From NCBI RefSeq assembly GCF_018070025.1, contig NZ_JAGPYQ010000001.1, positions 868,001-932,000 of the forward strand: DNA of 64,000 bases. Direction: 5' to 3'. This document shows, in pieces, positions 8,143 to 16,584 of this stretch. The position numbers and the translations under genes are program-made. Source of the DNA: Streptomyces liliiviolaceus (lineage in GTDB: Bacteria > Actinomycetota > Actinomycetes > Streptomycetales > Streptomycetaceae). The notes beneath the pieces were generated by a model. It saw only the letters and a program-made list of their open reading frames with translations. It was not told the origin of the DNA and did no database searches. Every line of letters starts with the position of its first letter. The first letter of the stretch is position 1.

Positions 8143-8994
8143 TCAGTCAAAAACAACGGTCCGGCGCCCGTTCAACAGGATCCGCCGCTCCGCATGCCAC
8201 TTCACGGCCCGGGCCAGCGCCTGGCACTCCACGTCCCGCCCCACAGCCACCAGCTGCTCCGGCGTGACCTGGTGCCCCACCCGCTCGACCTCCTGCTCGA
8301 TGATCGGCCCCTCATCAAGATCGGCCGTCACATAGTGCGCGGTGGCACCGATCAGCTTCACACCCCGCACATGCGCCTGGTGATAAGGCTTCGCACCCTT
8401 GAAGCTAGGCAGAAAAGAGTGATGAATATTAATAATTTTCCCACTCAACTGCTTGCACAGATCATCCGAGAGCACCTGCATGTACCGAGCCAACACGACC
8501 AGCTCGACCCCCTGCTCCCGCACCAACTCCAGCACCTGCGCCTCAGCCTGCGGCTTATTTTCCTTGGTGACCGGAATATGCCGAAACGGCACATGGTACG
8601 AGTCCACCAGCTCGGCGAACTCCGTGTGATTGGACACCACAGCCGCGATCTCGACGGGCAGCGCGCCGATCCGCGCGCGGAACAGCAGATCGTTCAGGCA
8701 GTGCCCGAACTTGCTGACCATCAGCACGACCCGCATCTTCTCGTCGGCCCGGTGGATCTGCCAGTCCATCTGGAAGGAGTCACCGATCGCCGCGAAGCTC
8801 GCGCGCAGCTTGTCCACGGTCACGGGGGGCTCCGCCGAGAAGTGGACGCGCATGAAGAACAGTCCCGTGTCGTGGTCACCGAACTGCTGGCTGTCCTCGA
8901 TGTTGCAGCCGGTCATGAAGAGGTAGCTCGACACGGCGTGCACGATGCCCTGCTTGTCGGGGCAGGAGAGCGTCAGGACGTACTGGTCGTTCAT
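8143..8994 (-). CDS. purU: Formyltetrahydrofolate deformylase
   Basis: 283 residues; hydrolyses 10-formyl-THF to formate and THF, balancing one-carbon pools and feeding PurT. An N-terminal ACT domain (YVLTLSCPDKQGIVHAVSSY, residues 4-23) is followed by the formyltransferase fold with the catalytic N-x-H and D: NIHHSFLPSFKGA and GATAHYVTADLDEGPIIEQ. ATG at 8994 gives the usual family N-terminus; an upstream TTG at 9012 is also in frame. The codons for GKIINIHH (about 8421-8443) are strongly AT-rich (AAA ATT ATT AAT ATT CAT), unlike the rest of the gene. It is a single gene facing the zinc-finger fusion gene. Confidence 0.95.
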   Translation of the reverse strand: MNDQYVLTLSCPDKQGIVHAVSSYLFMTGCNIEDSQQFGDHDTGLFFMRVHFSAEPPVTVDKLRASFAAIGDSFQMDWQIHRADEKMRVVLMVSKFGHCLNDLLFRARIGALPVEIAAVVSNHTEFAELVDSYHVPFRHIPVTKENKPQAEAQVLELVREQGVELVVLARYMQVLSDDLCKQLSGKIINIHHSFLPSFKGAKPYHQAHVRGVKLIGATAHYVTADLDEGPIIEQEVERVGHQVTPEQLVAVGRDVECQALARAVKWHAERRILLNGRRTVVFD

Positions 8995-9065
8995 TTCGCC
9001 AGGGTCCCACAAAGGTGCGGCCCCCCAGGCACCAGCCCGGTGTTCGTCTGCGGGCCCGGTGGGGG

Positions 9066-9147
9066 CTGAGCGCGCAGTTCCCCGCGCCCCTTAGGGGCGA
9101 AAGCTGGGGCGCAGCCCCGCTTTCAGGGGCGCGGGGAACTGCGCGGG
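9066..9147. repeat. Intergenic GCGCGGGGAAC repeat, inverted pair
   Basis: Two copies of the window-wide repeat in opposite orientation (9070-9092 and 9125-9145) around a small G+C stem, so the RNA would form a branched hairpin. It lies 34 bases beyond the stop of the SCO4402-family gene and upstream of purU. Confidence 0.85.
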
Positions 9148-9180
9148 TGACCCCCACCGACCCGCACGTACGACGAATCC

Positions 9181-9618
9181 TCAAGCGGAGCGGGTCATGA
9201 TCTGCAATACCTCAAGCGTGCGGGGCGGAACGTCCGGATCCTCCCCGTCGCTCACAGCCATCCGCACATGCGCATCCCGCGCGGCCCGAACCGCATCGGC
9301 CCACCCCGCATGTTCGAGATACACGGAGACGGCCGCATCAGGCCCCACCTGATGCATGATCCTCAACACCCGCAACACCGCGGAGTCGACCAGCGCCGCC
9401 TCCTGCGAGTCCCGGAAGATCGTCCCCACATATTTCTCGGCTGACCAGTTGTCCAGCCAGGTGTCCTCGACAAGGCGATAGACGGCGTCGGTCACATCCC
9501 CGTACCCGTCGACCCCCGCGAGCCATATCCCCCGCTGGAACTCGGTGTCGGAAAGCATGTGCAGCGCGGAGCGCACATTGCTGCGCCAGCGCCACCACGG
9601 CATATCGTTCAGTGGCAT
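9181..9618 (-). CDS. SCO4402-family conserved hypothetical protein
   Basis: 145 residues (148 if ATG at 9627 is used; both are in frame and neither has a strong ribosome site). The sequence opens PLNDMPWWRWRSNVRSAL and ends PRTLEVLQIMTRSA; I recall close relatives next to purU across Streptomyces, described only as an SCO4402 family. It is soluble and mainly helical, with no signal peptide and no recognised catalytic motif. The aromatic-rich start and the strongly conserved look suggest a small structural or partner protein. It lies upstream of purU on the same strand, separated by a repeat hairpin that may stop read-through. Function unknown. Confidence 0.8.
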   Translation of the reverse strand: MPLNDMPWWRWRSNVRSALHMLSDTEFQRGIWLAGVDGYGDVTDAVYRLVEDTWLDNWSAEKYVGTIFRDSQEAALVDSAVLRVLRIMHQVGPDAAVSVYLEHAGWADAVRAARDAHVRMAVSDGEDPDVPPRTLEVLQIMTRSA

Positions 9619-9798
9619 GCCGCCCATGGTGGATGAGCGACGCCCGCGACGGGAAGAGTTCTCCGAACCTTGCACGGTCACCGATCGTACGTTCCCGCCG
9701 AACCGGCCCACCCCGCACCCCGGTGTTCACCCGGACGTCACCATGCGTTGACCAAGGGTCACACCAGCCGTAGCGGTGTGACGGAATCGTGCGTAACC

Positions 9799-11127
9799 AT
9801 GACCGGCCGGCGACGCACCCGCAGCTTCCTCCCCGCCCTGCACCTCCGCCCCCACCCTCGCCCCCGCCTGCGCCTCCCCGCCGCCAGGGCGAGAGTGCTG
9901 TCGGCGGGCGCGCTGGCGGTGTGTCTGTCGACGGCCGTCGGTTGCGGTGTCGTCCCCGGTGTCACAGGGGGTTCCGGGGACGACACGATCACCGTCATGA
10001 CGTGGGCGCCCGAAAAAACCAAAACGACCAACAAGCCCGGAATGCCCGCCCTGGCCAAGGCGTACGCACGCTGGGTCAACTCCCAGGGCGGCATCAACGG
10101 CCGCAAGCTCAAGGTGCTGACCTGCAACGACCACAACGACACGGTGGCGGCCGCGAGCTGCGCCCGCCGCGCCGCCGCGGAGAACGTCGTCGCGGTCGTC
10201 GGTTCGTACAGCCAGCACGCCCGCTCCTTCCTCGCCCCGCTGGAGGCGGCCGGCATCCCCTACCTCGGCGGATACGGCGTCACGGACGACGAGTTCACGA
10301 GCCCGCTCTCGTACCCGGTGAACGGCGGCCAGCCGTCCCTGCTGGTCGGCCTGGGCCAGCAGCTGGCCAAGTCCTGCGGCCCGGTCACACTCGTCCGCCC
10401 CGACACGATCGCGGGCGACGAACTGCCCGTACTCCTGGACTCGGGGCTGACCTCGGGCGGCCACAAGGCCTCCGTCGACCAGCGGGCCGCCGAGGACGCC
10501 ACGGAGTTCTCCGGGCACGCCCAGCAGGCCCTGCAGCGGGTCACGAAGGACCCGCAGGAGGAGGGCTGTGTGATACCCGCGCTCGGCGACCGCACGGACA
10601 CCTTCATGGACTCGTTCCGGCGGACCCGCGAGGACTACCCGGCGGTACGGACGGCCTCCGTGCTGGGCAGCATCGATCAGTCGATGATCGACGCGACGGG
10701 AAACATGTACGAGGGCTCGTACGTCACCGGCTGGTACCCCGCGTCGAGCGACAAGCGGTGGAGCCGGATGCGCGAGGTCATCCAGAAGGAGGCGTTCGGC
10801 GACAACCGGATCGACGCCTCCGATCCCGGCGTGCAGACGACCTGGATCGCGTACACCGTCCTGAAGCAGGCCGTCGAGTCGCTGGGCGACGGCGACGTGA
10901 CCGCGCGGTCGATCAGGCGCACGCTCGACGACGGGCTGAAGGTCGACACGGGCGGGCTCACCCCGACCCTGAACTGGAGCTTCCAGGACCTGATCGCGGC
11001 GAGCGGCTTCGCGCGCCTGGTCAACGCGGACGTGACCTTCCAGGTGGTGCGCAAGGGCAAGCTGGTCACGGAACGCAAGGGCTTCGTGGACGTCTCGAAG
11101 GTCCTGGAGACGACCCAGACATCCTGA
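9799..11127 (+). CDS. Substrate-binding lipoprotein (branched-chain amino acid ABC type)
   Basis: 442 residues. An Arg-rich start, a hydrophobic stretch (LSAGALAVCLSTAVGC, about residues 34-49) and a lipobox-like AVGC indicate export and lipid anchoring. The mature part is a periplasmic-binding-protein type I fold (PF13458): AYARWVNSQGGINGRKLKVL, VAVVGSYSQHARSFLAPLEA and AGIPYLGGYGV are characteristic of LivJ-like proteins. No permease or ATPase gene is adjacent, so it is an orphan binding protein that may serve a distant transporter or a sensor. ATG at 9799 is used; GTG at 9778 is an alternative. It is convergent with the next gene, 67 bases apart. Confidence 0.87.
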   Translation: MTGRRRTRSFLPALHLRPHPRPRLRLPAARARVLSAGALAVCLSTAVGCGVVPGVTGGSGDDTITVMTWAPEKTKTTNKPGMPALAKAYARWVNSQGGINGRKLKVLTCNDHNDTVAAASCARRAAAENVVAVVGSYSQHARSFLAPLEAAGIPYLGGYGVTDDEFTSPLSYPVNGGQPSLLVGLGQQLAKSCGPVTLVRPDTIAGDELPVLLDSGLTSGGHKASVDQRAAEDATEFSGHAQQALQRVTKDPQEEGCVIPALGDRTDTFMDSFRRTREDYPAVRTASVLGSIDQSMIDATGNMYEGSYVTGWYPASSDKRWSRMREVIQKEAFGDNRIDASDPGVQTTWIAYTVLKQAVESLGDGDVTARSIRRTLDDGLKVDTGGLTPTLNWSFQDLIAASGFARLVNADVTFQVVRKGKLVTERKGFVDVSKVLETTQTS

Positions 11128-11194
11128 TCGTCCCCGCGGACCGCAACGGCCCGGACCCGGACCCAGCCGTCCCGCCGACGAACCGAACCCTTGA

Positions 11195-13012
11195 TCAGAG
11201 CTGCCCCGGCTGCCGCTCCGTGAGGTCGTAGGTCTGCGCGATGGAGTTCCACAGCTTCGCGGCCTTGGCCTTCTGCGTGGTCGCGGTGCCGCTCTCGCGG
11301 TTGCCCGCGGCGGTCTGCCCCGTGGACCGGGCCTGCCCCTTGTTGCAGCCCTTCTTGCCCGCGGCCTGGTCCGCCCACGCGGCGTAGTGGGTGTCCGCCG
11401 CGGCGGAGGCCTTCCACGCGCTCTTGAGCGCGGCGGTCAGCTGCGCGTGGTTCTCCAGCTTGTCCACGGACAGCCCCGCGAGCCGCGTGACCAGTCCGTT
11501 GCGCTGCTCGGCGGCGTCGCGCAGATCGGTGGCCGCCTGGCCGAGGTCGGTGCACTTGCGTACGTTGTCGACGGCCTTGACGACCGAGTCACGGCTGTTG
11601 CCACTGTCCGCCAGGAGCTTGTCCAGGGCCACGGCCTGCTTCTCCTCCGGCCCCGCCGAGGACGAGCCCGAGTCCTCGGTGGCCGGCGCGGTCGCCGCGA
11701 CCGTCGTGTTCTCGTCGCCCTTGTCCTCCTCGCCCCCGCCACCGCTGAGCAGGGCGCCCGCGCCGATGCCCAGCACGGCGATACCCACGCCGACGGCGGC
11801 GATGAGGGGGACGCGCGACCGGGAACGGCCACCGCGGCCGTGGTCACCGTCCGCGGCGGCCCGGCGTGCGCCACGCCCGCCGGGACCCTCGGGGCCGGCG
11901 GGCGCACCGGCGCCACCGGAGGCGCCGAAGCCGCCGGGCGTACCGAAACCGGCCGGAGCACCGAACTCGGGCGAGGCACCGCCCGGTTGTCTGCCCCGCC
12001 GCGACCGCGGCTGGTCGACCGGGGGCAAGTGCTGGGTGGCGCCCGCGGCGTCGGCCCGGAAAAGATTGTCGAACTCGGCGGGCGGCTGCTGCCGGTCCTC
12101 CGGCCCGGGCCCGCCCGGCCGTACGCCGAATCCGGCCGCGCCGGGCTGCGAGGGCACAGGCGCCATGAACTGGGTGGGCTGGGCGTCGGGGTCGACGGCG
12201 GCGGGCAGCGGCCCGGGACCGTCGGACGGGACCCGCCCGAGGTACTGCGTGGAGTCACCGGAAGCCGTGTTCGCTCCCGTACCCGCACCCGCCGCGGGCA
12301 TCTCCGGAGGCAACGCCCCGGGCCCCACCGGCGGAAGGAACTGCGTGGCGCCCTCGTCCATGGGAGCGGCGCCACTGACGGGCGGCAGGAACTGGGTCGC
12401 GCCCTCGTCCATGGGGGCGGCGGGCGGCAACGCTCCCGCTCCCGCTCCGGAGACGTCCGGGTAGCCGTAGCCGCCCTGGCCGTGCGCCCCGGAAGGGCTC
12501 CCGGCGGGGTTCTGCGTCTGCGAGACCCCGTACCCGTCACCGGTACGGCCGTCGTACTGCTGTTGCTGCTGAGGCTGTGCCTGGGGTATCGCGCCGCCGG
12601 GCGGCTGCGGGGCGGCGCCCCACTGACCGCCCTGGGCCTGCGCCCCGTACGGACCGGCAGGCGGCTCGGTGTACTGCGAGACCTGCCCGCCACCACCGGA
12701 CGCACCCCAGCCCGAGCCCTGCGCGCCCTGGCCGGCGGCACCCTGCGGCCCGGCGCTCCAGCTGGATATCTGCGTATCGGGCGCCTGAGCGGCACCACCG
12801 GCCCCGCCACCCGCGTTACCGGCATTACCCCACTCGTCGGCCTGCGGAGCGGACCGCGGACCCCACGGCTGGTCCCAGGCCTGACCGCCCGCCGGGACCG
12901 CGCGGTCGCCGGTCTGGCCCGGCAGGAGGGGCTCGCCGCCGTCGGACGGCAGCACGATGCCTTCGCGCGCGGGTCGCGCCGAGGGCTCGTCGCCCTGTCC
13001 GTTGTGCGTCAC
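11195..13012 (-). CDS. Large disordered single-pass membrane protein with TQF repeats
   Basis: 605 residues with GTG at 13012, nine bases after TAGGAG. The N-terminal 400 residues are Gly/Pro/Gln-rich and probably disordered, with the unit PMDEGATQFLPPV twice (about residues 200-225) and related TQYLG, TQFMA and TQHLP motifs. These look like phospho-threonine peptides for FHA domains. A basic patch (RGGRSRSRVP) precedes one transmembrane helix, LIAAVGVGIAVLGIGAGALL (about residues 400-419). An extracellular helical domain with two cysteines (KCTDLG and KKGCNK) follows. Positive charge before the helix places the N-terminus inside. Cell-surface or division-related function is a guess. Confidence 0.85.
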   Translation of the reverse strand: MTHNGQGDEPSARPAREGIVLPSDGGEPLLPGQTGDRAVPAGGQAWDQPWGPRSAPQADEWGNAGNAGGGAGGAAQAPDTQISSWSAGPQGAAGQGAQGSGWGASGGGGQVSQYTEPPAGPYGAQAQGGQWGAAPQPPGGAIPQAQPQQQQQYDGRTGDGYGVSQTQNPAGSPSGAHGQGGYGYPDVSGAGAGALPPAAPMDEGATQFLPPVSGAAPMDEGATQFLPPVGPGALPPEMPAAGAGTGANTASGDSTQYLGRVPSDGPGPLPAAVDPDAQPTQFMAPVPSQPGAAGFGVRPGGPGPEDRQQPPAEFDNLFRADAAGATQHLPPVDQPRSRRGRQPGGASPEFGAPAGFGTPGGFGASGGAGAPAGPEGPGGRGARRAAADGDHGRGGRSRSRVPLIAAVGVGIAVLGIGAGALLSGGGGEEDKGDENTTVAATAPATEDSGSSSAGPEEKQAVALDKLLADSGNSRDSVVKAVDNVRKCTDLGQAATDLRDAAEQRNGLVTRLAGLSVDKLENHAQLTAALKSAWKASAAADTHYAAWADQAAGKKGCNKGQARSTGQTAAGNRESGTATTQKAKAAKLWNSIAQTYDLTERQPGQL

Positions 13013-13243
13013 CGGGACTCCTACGAATGGGGGACCTTCGGAATCGTCGGTTCACGCTACCGGGTCCCCAGGAGCCGGTGCCACGCAGCACGGGACGTGA
13101 CACCCGCCACCGGGGACAGTGGGTGACAAACCGCCCCCGGAAAGCTGTTCGAGCCCCCTTTTTGCGCCTCCTTTCCCAACGCGTGCTTCTTTTCTCACAC
13201 GTTCACGCCCGGCCGGCCCGGACCGGCTCCCGCCCCGGCGGCC

Positions 13244-14629
13244 CTAAGCGGCCGCCTGAAGCTCCATCCGCGCGCCGAACTCCCGCACCACGGGCTCGTC
13301 CCTGTACGGCTCCAGGCGCTGCTGGAAGTCGTCCAGGTACTCGGCGCCGCGGTTGGAGCGCAGCGTGCCCAGCAGTTCGACCGCGCGCAGGCCCGTGTGG
13401 CAGGCCTCCTCCACCTCGCGCTGCTGCACCTGCGCGCTGGCCAGGAGCACGTACCCGATCGCGCGCCGGCGGGCCCGTGACTCGGGGTGCCCGTCGAGGG
13501 ACTCCTGCGCGCGCCGCGCCGCCGCCTCGGCCTGCCCCAGATCACGGTGACAATGCGCCAGTTCGTCGGCGAGATAGGCCTCGTCGAAGTGCGCGATCCA
13601 GCGCGGGTCGTCCCCGGACTCCGGATCGGCCTGCTCCAGCGCCGCCACGGCCCGGCCGGACGCCGACTGCGCCGAACGCGCGTCGCCCAGCAAGGCATGG
13701 CCCCGCGCCTCCGCGGCGTGGAACATCGACTCCGCGCGCGGTGTGACCCGCCCGCGCGCCCCCTCCTGCGCCGCCCGCGCCAACTGGGCGATCTCCCGGG
13801 GGTTTCCGAGCTGTGCGGCCAGGTGGCTCATGGACGCGGCGAGCACGTACCCGCCGTATCCACGGTCGCCCGCCGCCTGCGCGAGCCGCAGCGCCTGGAT
13901 GTAGTAGCGCTGCGCGAGACCCGGCTGCCCGGTGTCGATCGCCATGTAGCCGGCCAGTTCCGTCAACCGCGCGACCGCGGCGAAGAGTTCACGCCCGACC
14001 GCTTCCCGATACGAACCCGCCAGCAGCCCGGAGACGACGCTGTTCAGGTAGTGCACGACGACCGGGCGGACATGCCCGCTGCCGTACTGGTGGTCGAGGT
14101 CGACGAGCGCCTGCGTCATCGCGATCACCGCCGCCACGTCGGACTGCCCGACCCGTGGCCCGGCCGAGCGCGAGACCTGCGCGTCCGGCGACGAGATCAG
14201 CCAGTCCCGGCTCGGCTCGACGAGCGCGGAGGCCGCGACGGACGAACCGGACAGGAAGTCCCGGCGCCCCACGTCGCTGCGCCACAGCTCGCAGACCTGC
14301 TCGATCGCGCCGAGGACCGTCGGCGAGAACTGCAGACCCACGCCCGAGGCGAGGTTCTTGCCGTTCGCCATGCCGATCTCGTCGATCGTGACGGTCCGGC
14401 CCAGCTTGCGGCCCAGCGCCTCGGCGATGATCGCGGGCGCCCGGCCGCGCGGCTGCTGTCCGCGCAGCCAGCGCGCCACGGACGTCTTGTCGTAGCGCAG
14501 ATCGAGACCGTGTTCCGCGCCGCACATGTTGACCCGGCGGGCCAGACCGGCGTTGGAACAGCCCGCTTCCTGAATGAGCGCCTGCAGTCGTTCGTTCGGC
14601 TGCCGCGCGACGAGAGGCCTTGCGGCCAT
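13244..14629 (-). CDS. HTH/TPR transcriptional regulator (NsdA-like)
   Basis: 461 residues. The N-terminal winged or lambda-type HTH region (QEAGCSNAGLARRVNMCG, then TSVARWLRGQQPRGRAPAII) is followed by a long helical repeat domain with TPR-like units, for example PGLAQRYYIQALRLAQAAGD and GDARSAQSASGRAVAALEQA. This layout matches the Streptomyces NsdA-type regulators that repress development and antibiotic genes; assignment to the subfamily is from memory. ATG at 14629 opens the conserved AARPLVARQPNERLQALI. It is divergent from the prim-pol gene with 300 bases between. Confidence 0.85.
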   Translation of the reverse strand: MAARPLVARQPNERLQALIQEAGCSNAGLARRVNMCGAEHGLDLRYDKTSVARWLRGQQPRGRAPAIIAEALGRKLGRTVTIDEIGMANGKNLASGVGLQFSPTVLGAIEQVCELWRSDVGRRDFLSGSSVAASALVEPSRDWLISSPDAQVSRSAGPRVGQSDVAAVIAMTQALVDLDHQYGSGHVRPVVVHYLNSVVSGLLAGSYREAVGRELFAAVARLTELAGYMAIDTGQPGLAQRYYIQALRLAQAAGDRGYGGYVLAASMSHLAAQLGNPREIAQLARAAQEGARGRVTPRAESMFHAAEARGHALLGDARSAQSASGRAVAALEQADPESGDDPRWIAHFDEAYLADELAHCHRDLGQAEAAARRAQESLDGHPESRARRRAIGYVLLASAQVQQREVEEACHTGLRAVELLGTLRSNRGAEYLDDFQQRLEPYRDEPVVREFGARMELQAAA

Positions 14630-14929
14630 TGGCGTACCCCCTGTGGCTGCGGTGCCTGCCCACGCGCACCGAGTTGATGAGCTCTCAGTGACCGGGATCT
14701 CCCGCCCCTGGCGAAGGGAGCGAAAGTCCGGCCTCGAAGATCAATGCCCCGCGGACATACCGAAGATGCGAGACATGCGAGGATTGCCGGGTAAAGGCTG
14801 CTGCCCGCCCCACACAGGGCTACCCACCCCCCGCTGCCGCCTCCCATGCGCGCCCCCACAGATGCATCCATGCGCCCCACGCGTGGGATCGGTGCTCCTC
14901 CCCCGCGCGCGCGGGGCCCGTAACCCCTG
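14630..14929. other. Divergent promoter region, HTH/TPR regulator and prim-pol gene
   Basis: 300 bases with no supportable gene. A GC-palindrome lies near 14903-14912 (CCGCGCGCGCGG type). No clear -35/-10 pair was recognised on either strand. Confidence 0.4.
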
Positions 14930-15613
14930 ATGGGTGCGGGAGTTGAGTTCAGCGTGGAAGAGACCATCGCAGGCACCGAGACCGCCCAGATCCCGAAGCA
15001 GCGCGGCGAGTCGCTGCAGGACACAGCCGTGCGCTATGCCGAGGAGCGCCACTGGGACGTGTTCCCCGGCACCTGGCTGGAGGCCGTCGACGGCGTGCAG
15101 TGCTGCTCGTGCGGCGATCCGTCGTGCGCGGTGCCCGGCGCGCACCCGGCGCGCGACGACTGGGAGACGGTGGTCACGGGCAGCGTGACCGTCGCGCGCC
15201 GGCTGTGGGCGAAACAGCCCGCGGCGTCGATCCTGCTGCCGACGGGGCGGACGTTCGACGCGATCGACGTGCCCGAGACCGCGGGGTTCCTCGCGCTCGC
15301 GCGCATGCGGCGGATGGAGCTGACGCTCGGGCCCGTGACGTGTACGCCGGATCGGCGCATGCAGTTCTTCGTGCTTCCCGGAGCGGCGGCGAAGGTGCCC
15401 GATCTCGTACGGAAGCTGGGGTGGCCGCTCGCCTCCCTCGACCTGGACGTGCTCGGCGAGGGCACGTACGTGGCCGCGCCGCCCACGCGGTTCGGGGCGC
15501 GGGGGGCTGTGCAGTGGGCCTGCCGGCCTACGCCTGCGAATCGGTGGCTGCCGGATGCGGAGGAACTGATCTCGCCGCTCGCGTACGCGTGCGGCCGCGA
15601 CGCACGTCGGTGA
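14930..15613 (+). CDS. Bifunctional DNA primase/polymerase N-terminal domain protein
   Basis: 227 residues matching the stand-alone prim-pol domain (PF09250) found in many actinobacterial core genomes: AVRYAEERHWDVFPGTWL at the start, a cysteine pair in VQCCSCGDPSCAVPGAHPA (about residues 57-75) and the strand motif SILLPTGRTFDAIDVPE. Phage and plasmid versions are fused to a helicase; this one is not, and the polymerase acidic residues are only partly kept (FDAIDV). It may have a non-replicative role. ATG at 14930 has a weak ribosome site. The stop is followed by a cluster of the intergenic repeat. Confidence 0.8.
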   Translation: MGAGVEFSVEETIAGTETAQIPKQRGESLQDTAVRYAEERHWDVFPGTWLEAVDGVQCCSCGDPSCAVPGAHPARDDWETVVTGSVTVARRLWAKQPAASILLPTGRTFDAIDVPETAGFLALARMRRMELTLGPVTCTPDRRMQFFVLPGAAAKVPDLVRKLGWPLASLDLDVLGEGTYVAAPPTRFGARGAVQWACRPTPANRWLPDAEELISPLAYACGRDARR

Positions 15614-15667
15614 CGCCAGCCGTCGCGCCCGTCCGGTGGACATCTGACGGCCCGGTGGGGGCCGTTC

Positions 15668-15746
15668 GCGCAGTTCCCCGCGCCCCTTAAGGGGCGCGGG
15701 GAACTGCGCAGTCTTTTGTCTTTTAGGGGCGCGGGGAACTGCGCGG
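15668..15746. repeat. Intergenic repeat cluster with a 42-bp perfect palindrome
   Basis: 15668-15688 and 15689-15709 are exact reverse complements with no spacer (two head-to-head repeat copies joined at TTAA). A third copy lies at 15725-15746. It sits downstream of the prim-pol gene and upstream of the ABC ATPase promoter. Confidence 0.9.
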
Positions 15747-15798
15747 GCAACCCCCGCCGGGCTGCGCGTGCGGACAACGCGCGGCTCCGAACACGTCA

Positions 15799-15804
15799 CG
15801 TATC
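15799..15804 (+). promoter_or_regulatory. Possible -10 element for a leaderless ABC transcript
   Basis: TATCGT ends nine bases before ATG 15814, which would put the transcription start at or near the start codon. The only GGAG upstream is too close to the ATG to act as a ribosome site. No good -35 is visible. Confidence 0.35.
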
Positions 15805-15813
15805 GTGCGGAGC

Positions 15814-16584
15814 ATGACGGTCGCGGTGCGAGTACACGGGCTCTGGAAGCGGTTCGGGGAGCAGATCGCCGTCGCGGGGATCGATCTGGAACTGCCCGCG
15901 GGCCAGTTCATCGGCCTCGTCGGCCCCAACGGCGCGGGAAAGACCACCACCCTCTCCATGGTGACCGGCCTGCTGCGCCCGGACCAAGGCACCGTCGAGA
16001 TCGTGGGCCACGACGTGTGGCGCGACCCCACCGAGGTCAAGGCCCGCATCGGCGTACTCCCCGAGGGCCTGCGCCTCTTCGAACGCCTCTCCGGCCGCGA
16101 ACTGCTCGCCTACACCGGCCGCCTGCGCGGCCTGCCCGGCACGGAGGTCGACAAGCGCGCCACCCAGCTCCTCGACGTACTCGACCTCGCCGGAGCCCAG
16201 CACAAACTGGTCGTCGACTACTCCACCGGCATGCGCAAGAAGATCGGCCTTGCCGCGGCCCTGCTGCACAACCCTGAAGTGCTGTTCCTGGACGAGCCGT
16301 TCGAGGGCGTCGACCCCGTCTCCGCCCAGACCATCCGCGGCGTCCTGGAGCGCTACACCGCCTCCGGCGCGACCGTCGTCTTCTCCTCCCACGTGATGGA
16401 GCTCGTCGAGTCGCTCTGCGACTGGGTCGCCGTGATGGCCGCGGGCCGCATCCGCGCGCACGGCCCGCTCGCCGAGGTGCGCGGCGAGGCGCCCTCCCTC
16501 CAGCAGGCCTTCCTGGAACTCGTCGGCGCGAACGGCCGCACCACCGGTTCCGACCTCGACTGGCTGGGCGGCGGCGCCAGGTGA
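15814..16584 (+). CDS. ABC transporter ATP-binding protein
   Basis: 256 residues; ATPase subunit of a two-gene exporter. Walker A GPNGAGKTTT (about residues 38-47), signature YSTGMRKKIGLA (instead of the usual LSGGQ), Walker B VLFLDEPFEGVD and switch histidine FSSHV are present, so it should hydrolyse ATP. Its start is either ATG 15814 or GTG 15805; the mRNA may be leaderless. The stop overlaps the permease GTG by four bases. The degenerate signature and lack of a substrate-binding partner fit ABC-2-type export or membrane maintenance, not uptake. Confidence 0.93.
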   Translation: MTVAVRVHGLWKRFGEQIAVAGIDLELPAGQFIGLVGPNGAGKTTTLSMVTGLLRPDQGTVEIVGHDVWRDPTEVKARIGVLPEGLRLFERLSGRELLAYTGRLRGLPGTEVDKRATQLLDVLDLAGAQHKLVVDYSTGMRKKIGLAAALLHNPEVLFLDEPFEGVDPVSAQTIRGVLERYTASGATVVFSSHVMELVESLCDWVAVMAAGRIRAHGPLAEVRGEAPSLQQAFLELVGANGRTTGSDLDWLGGGAR

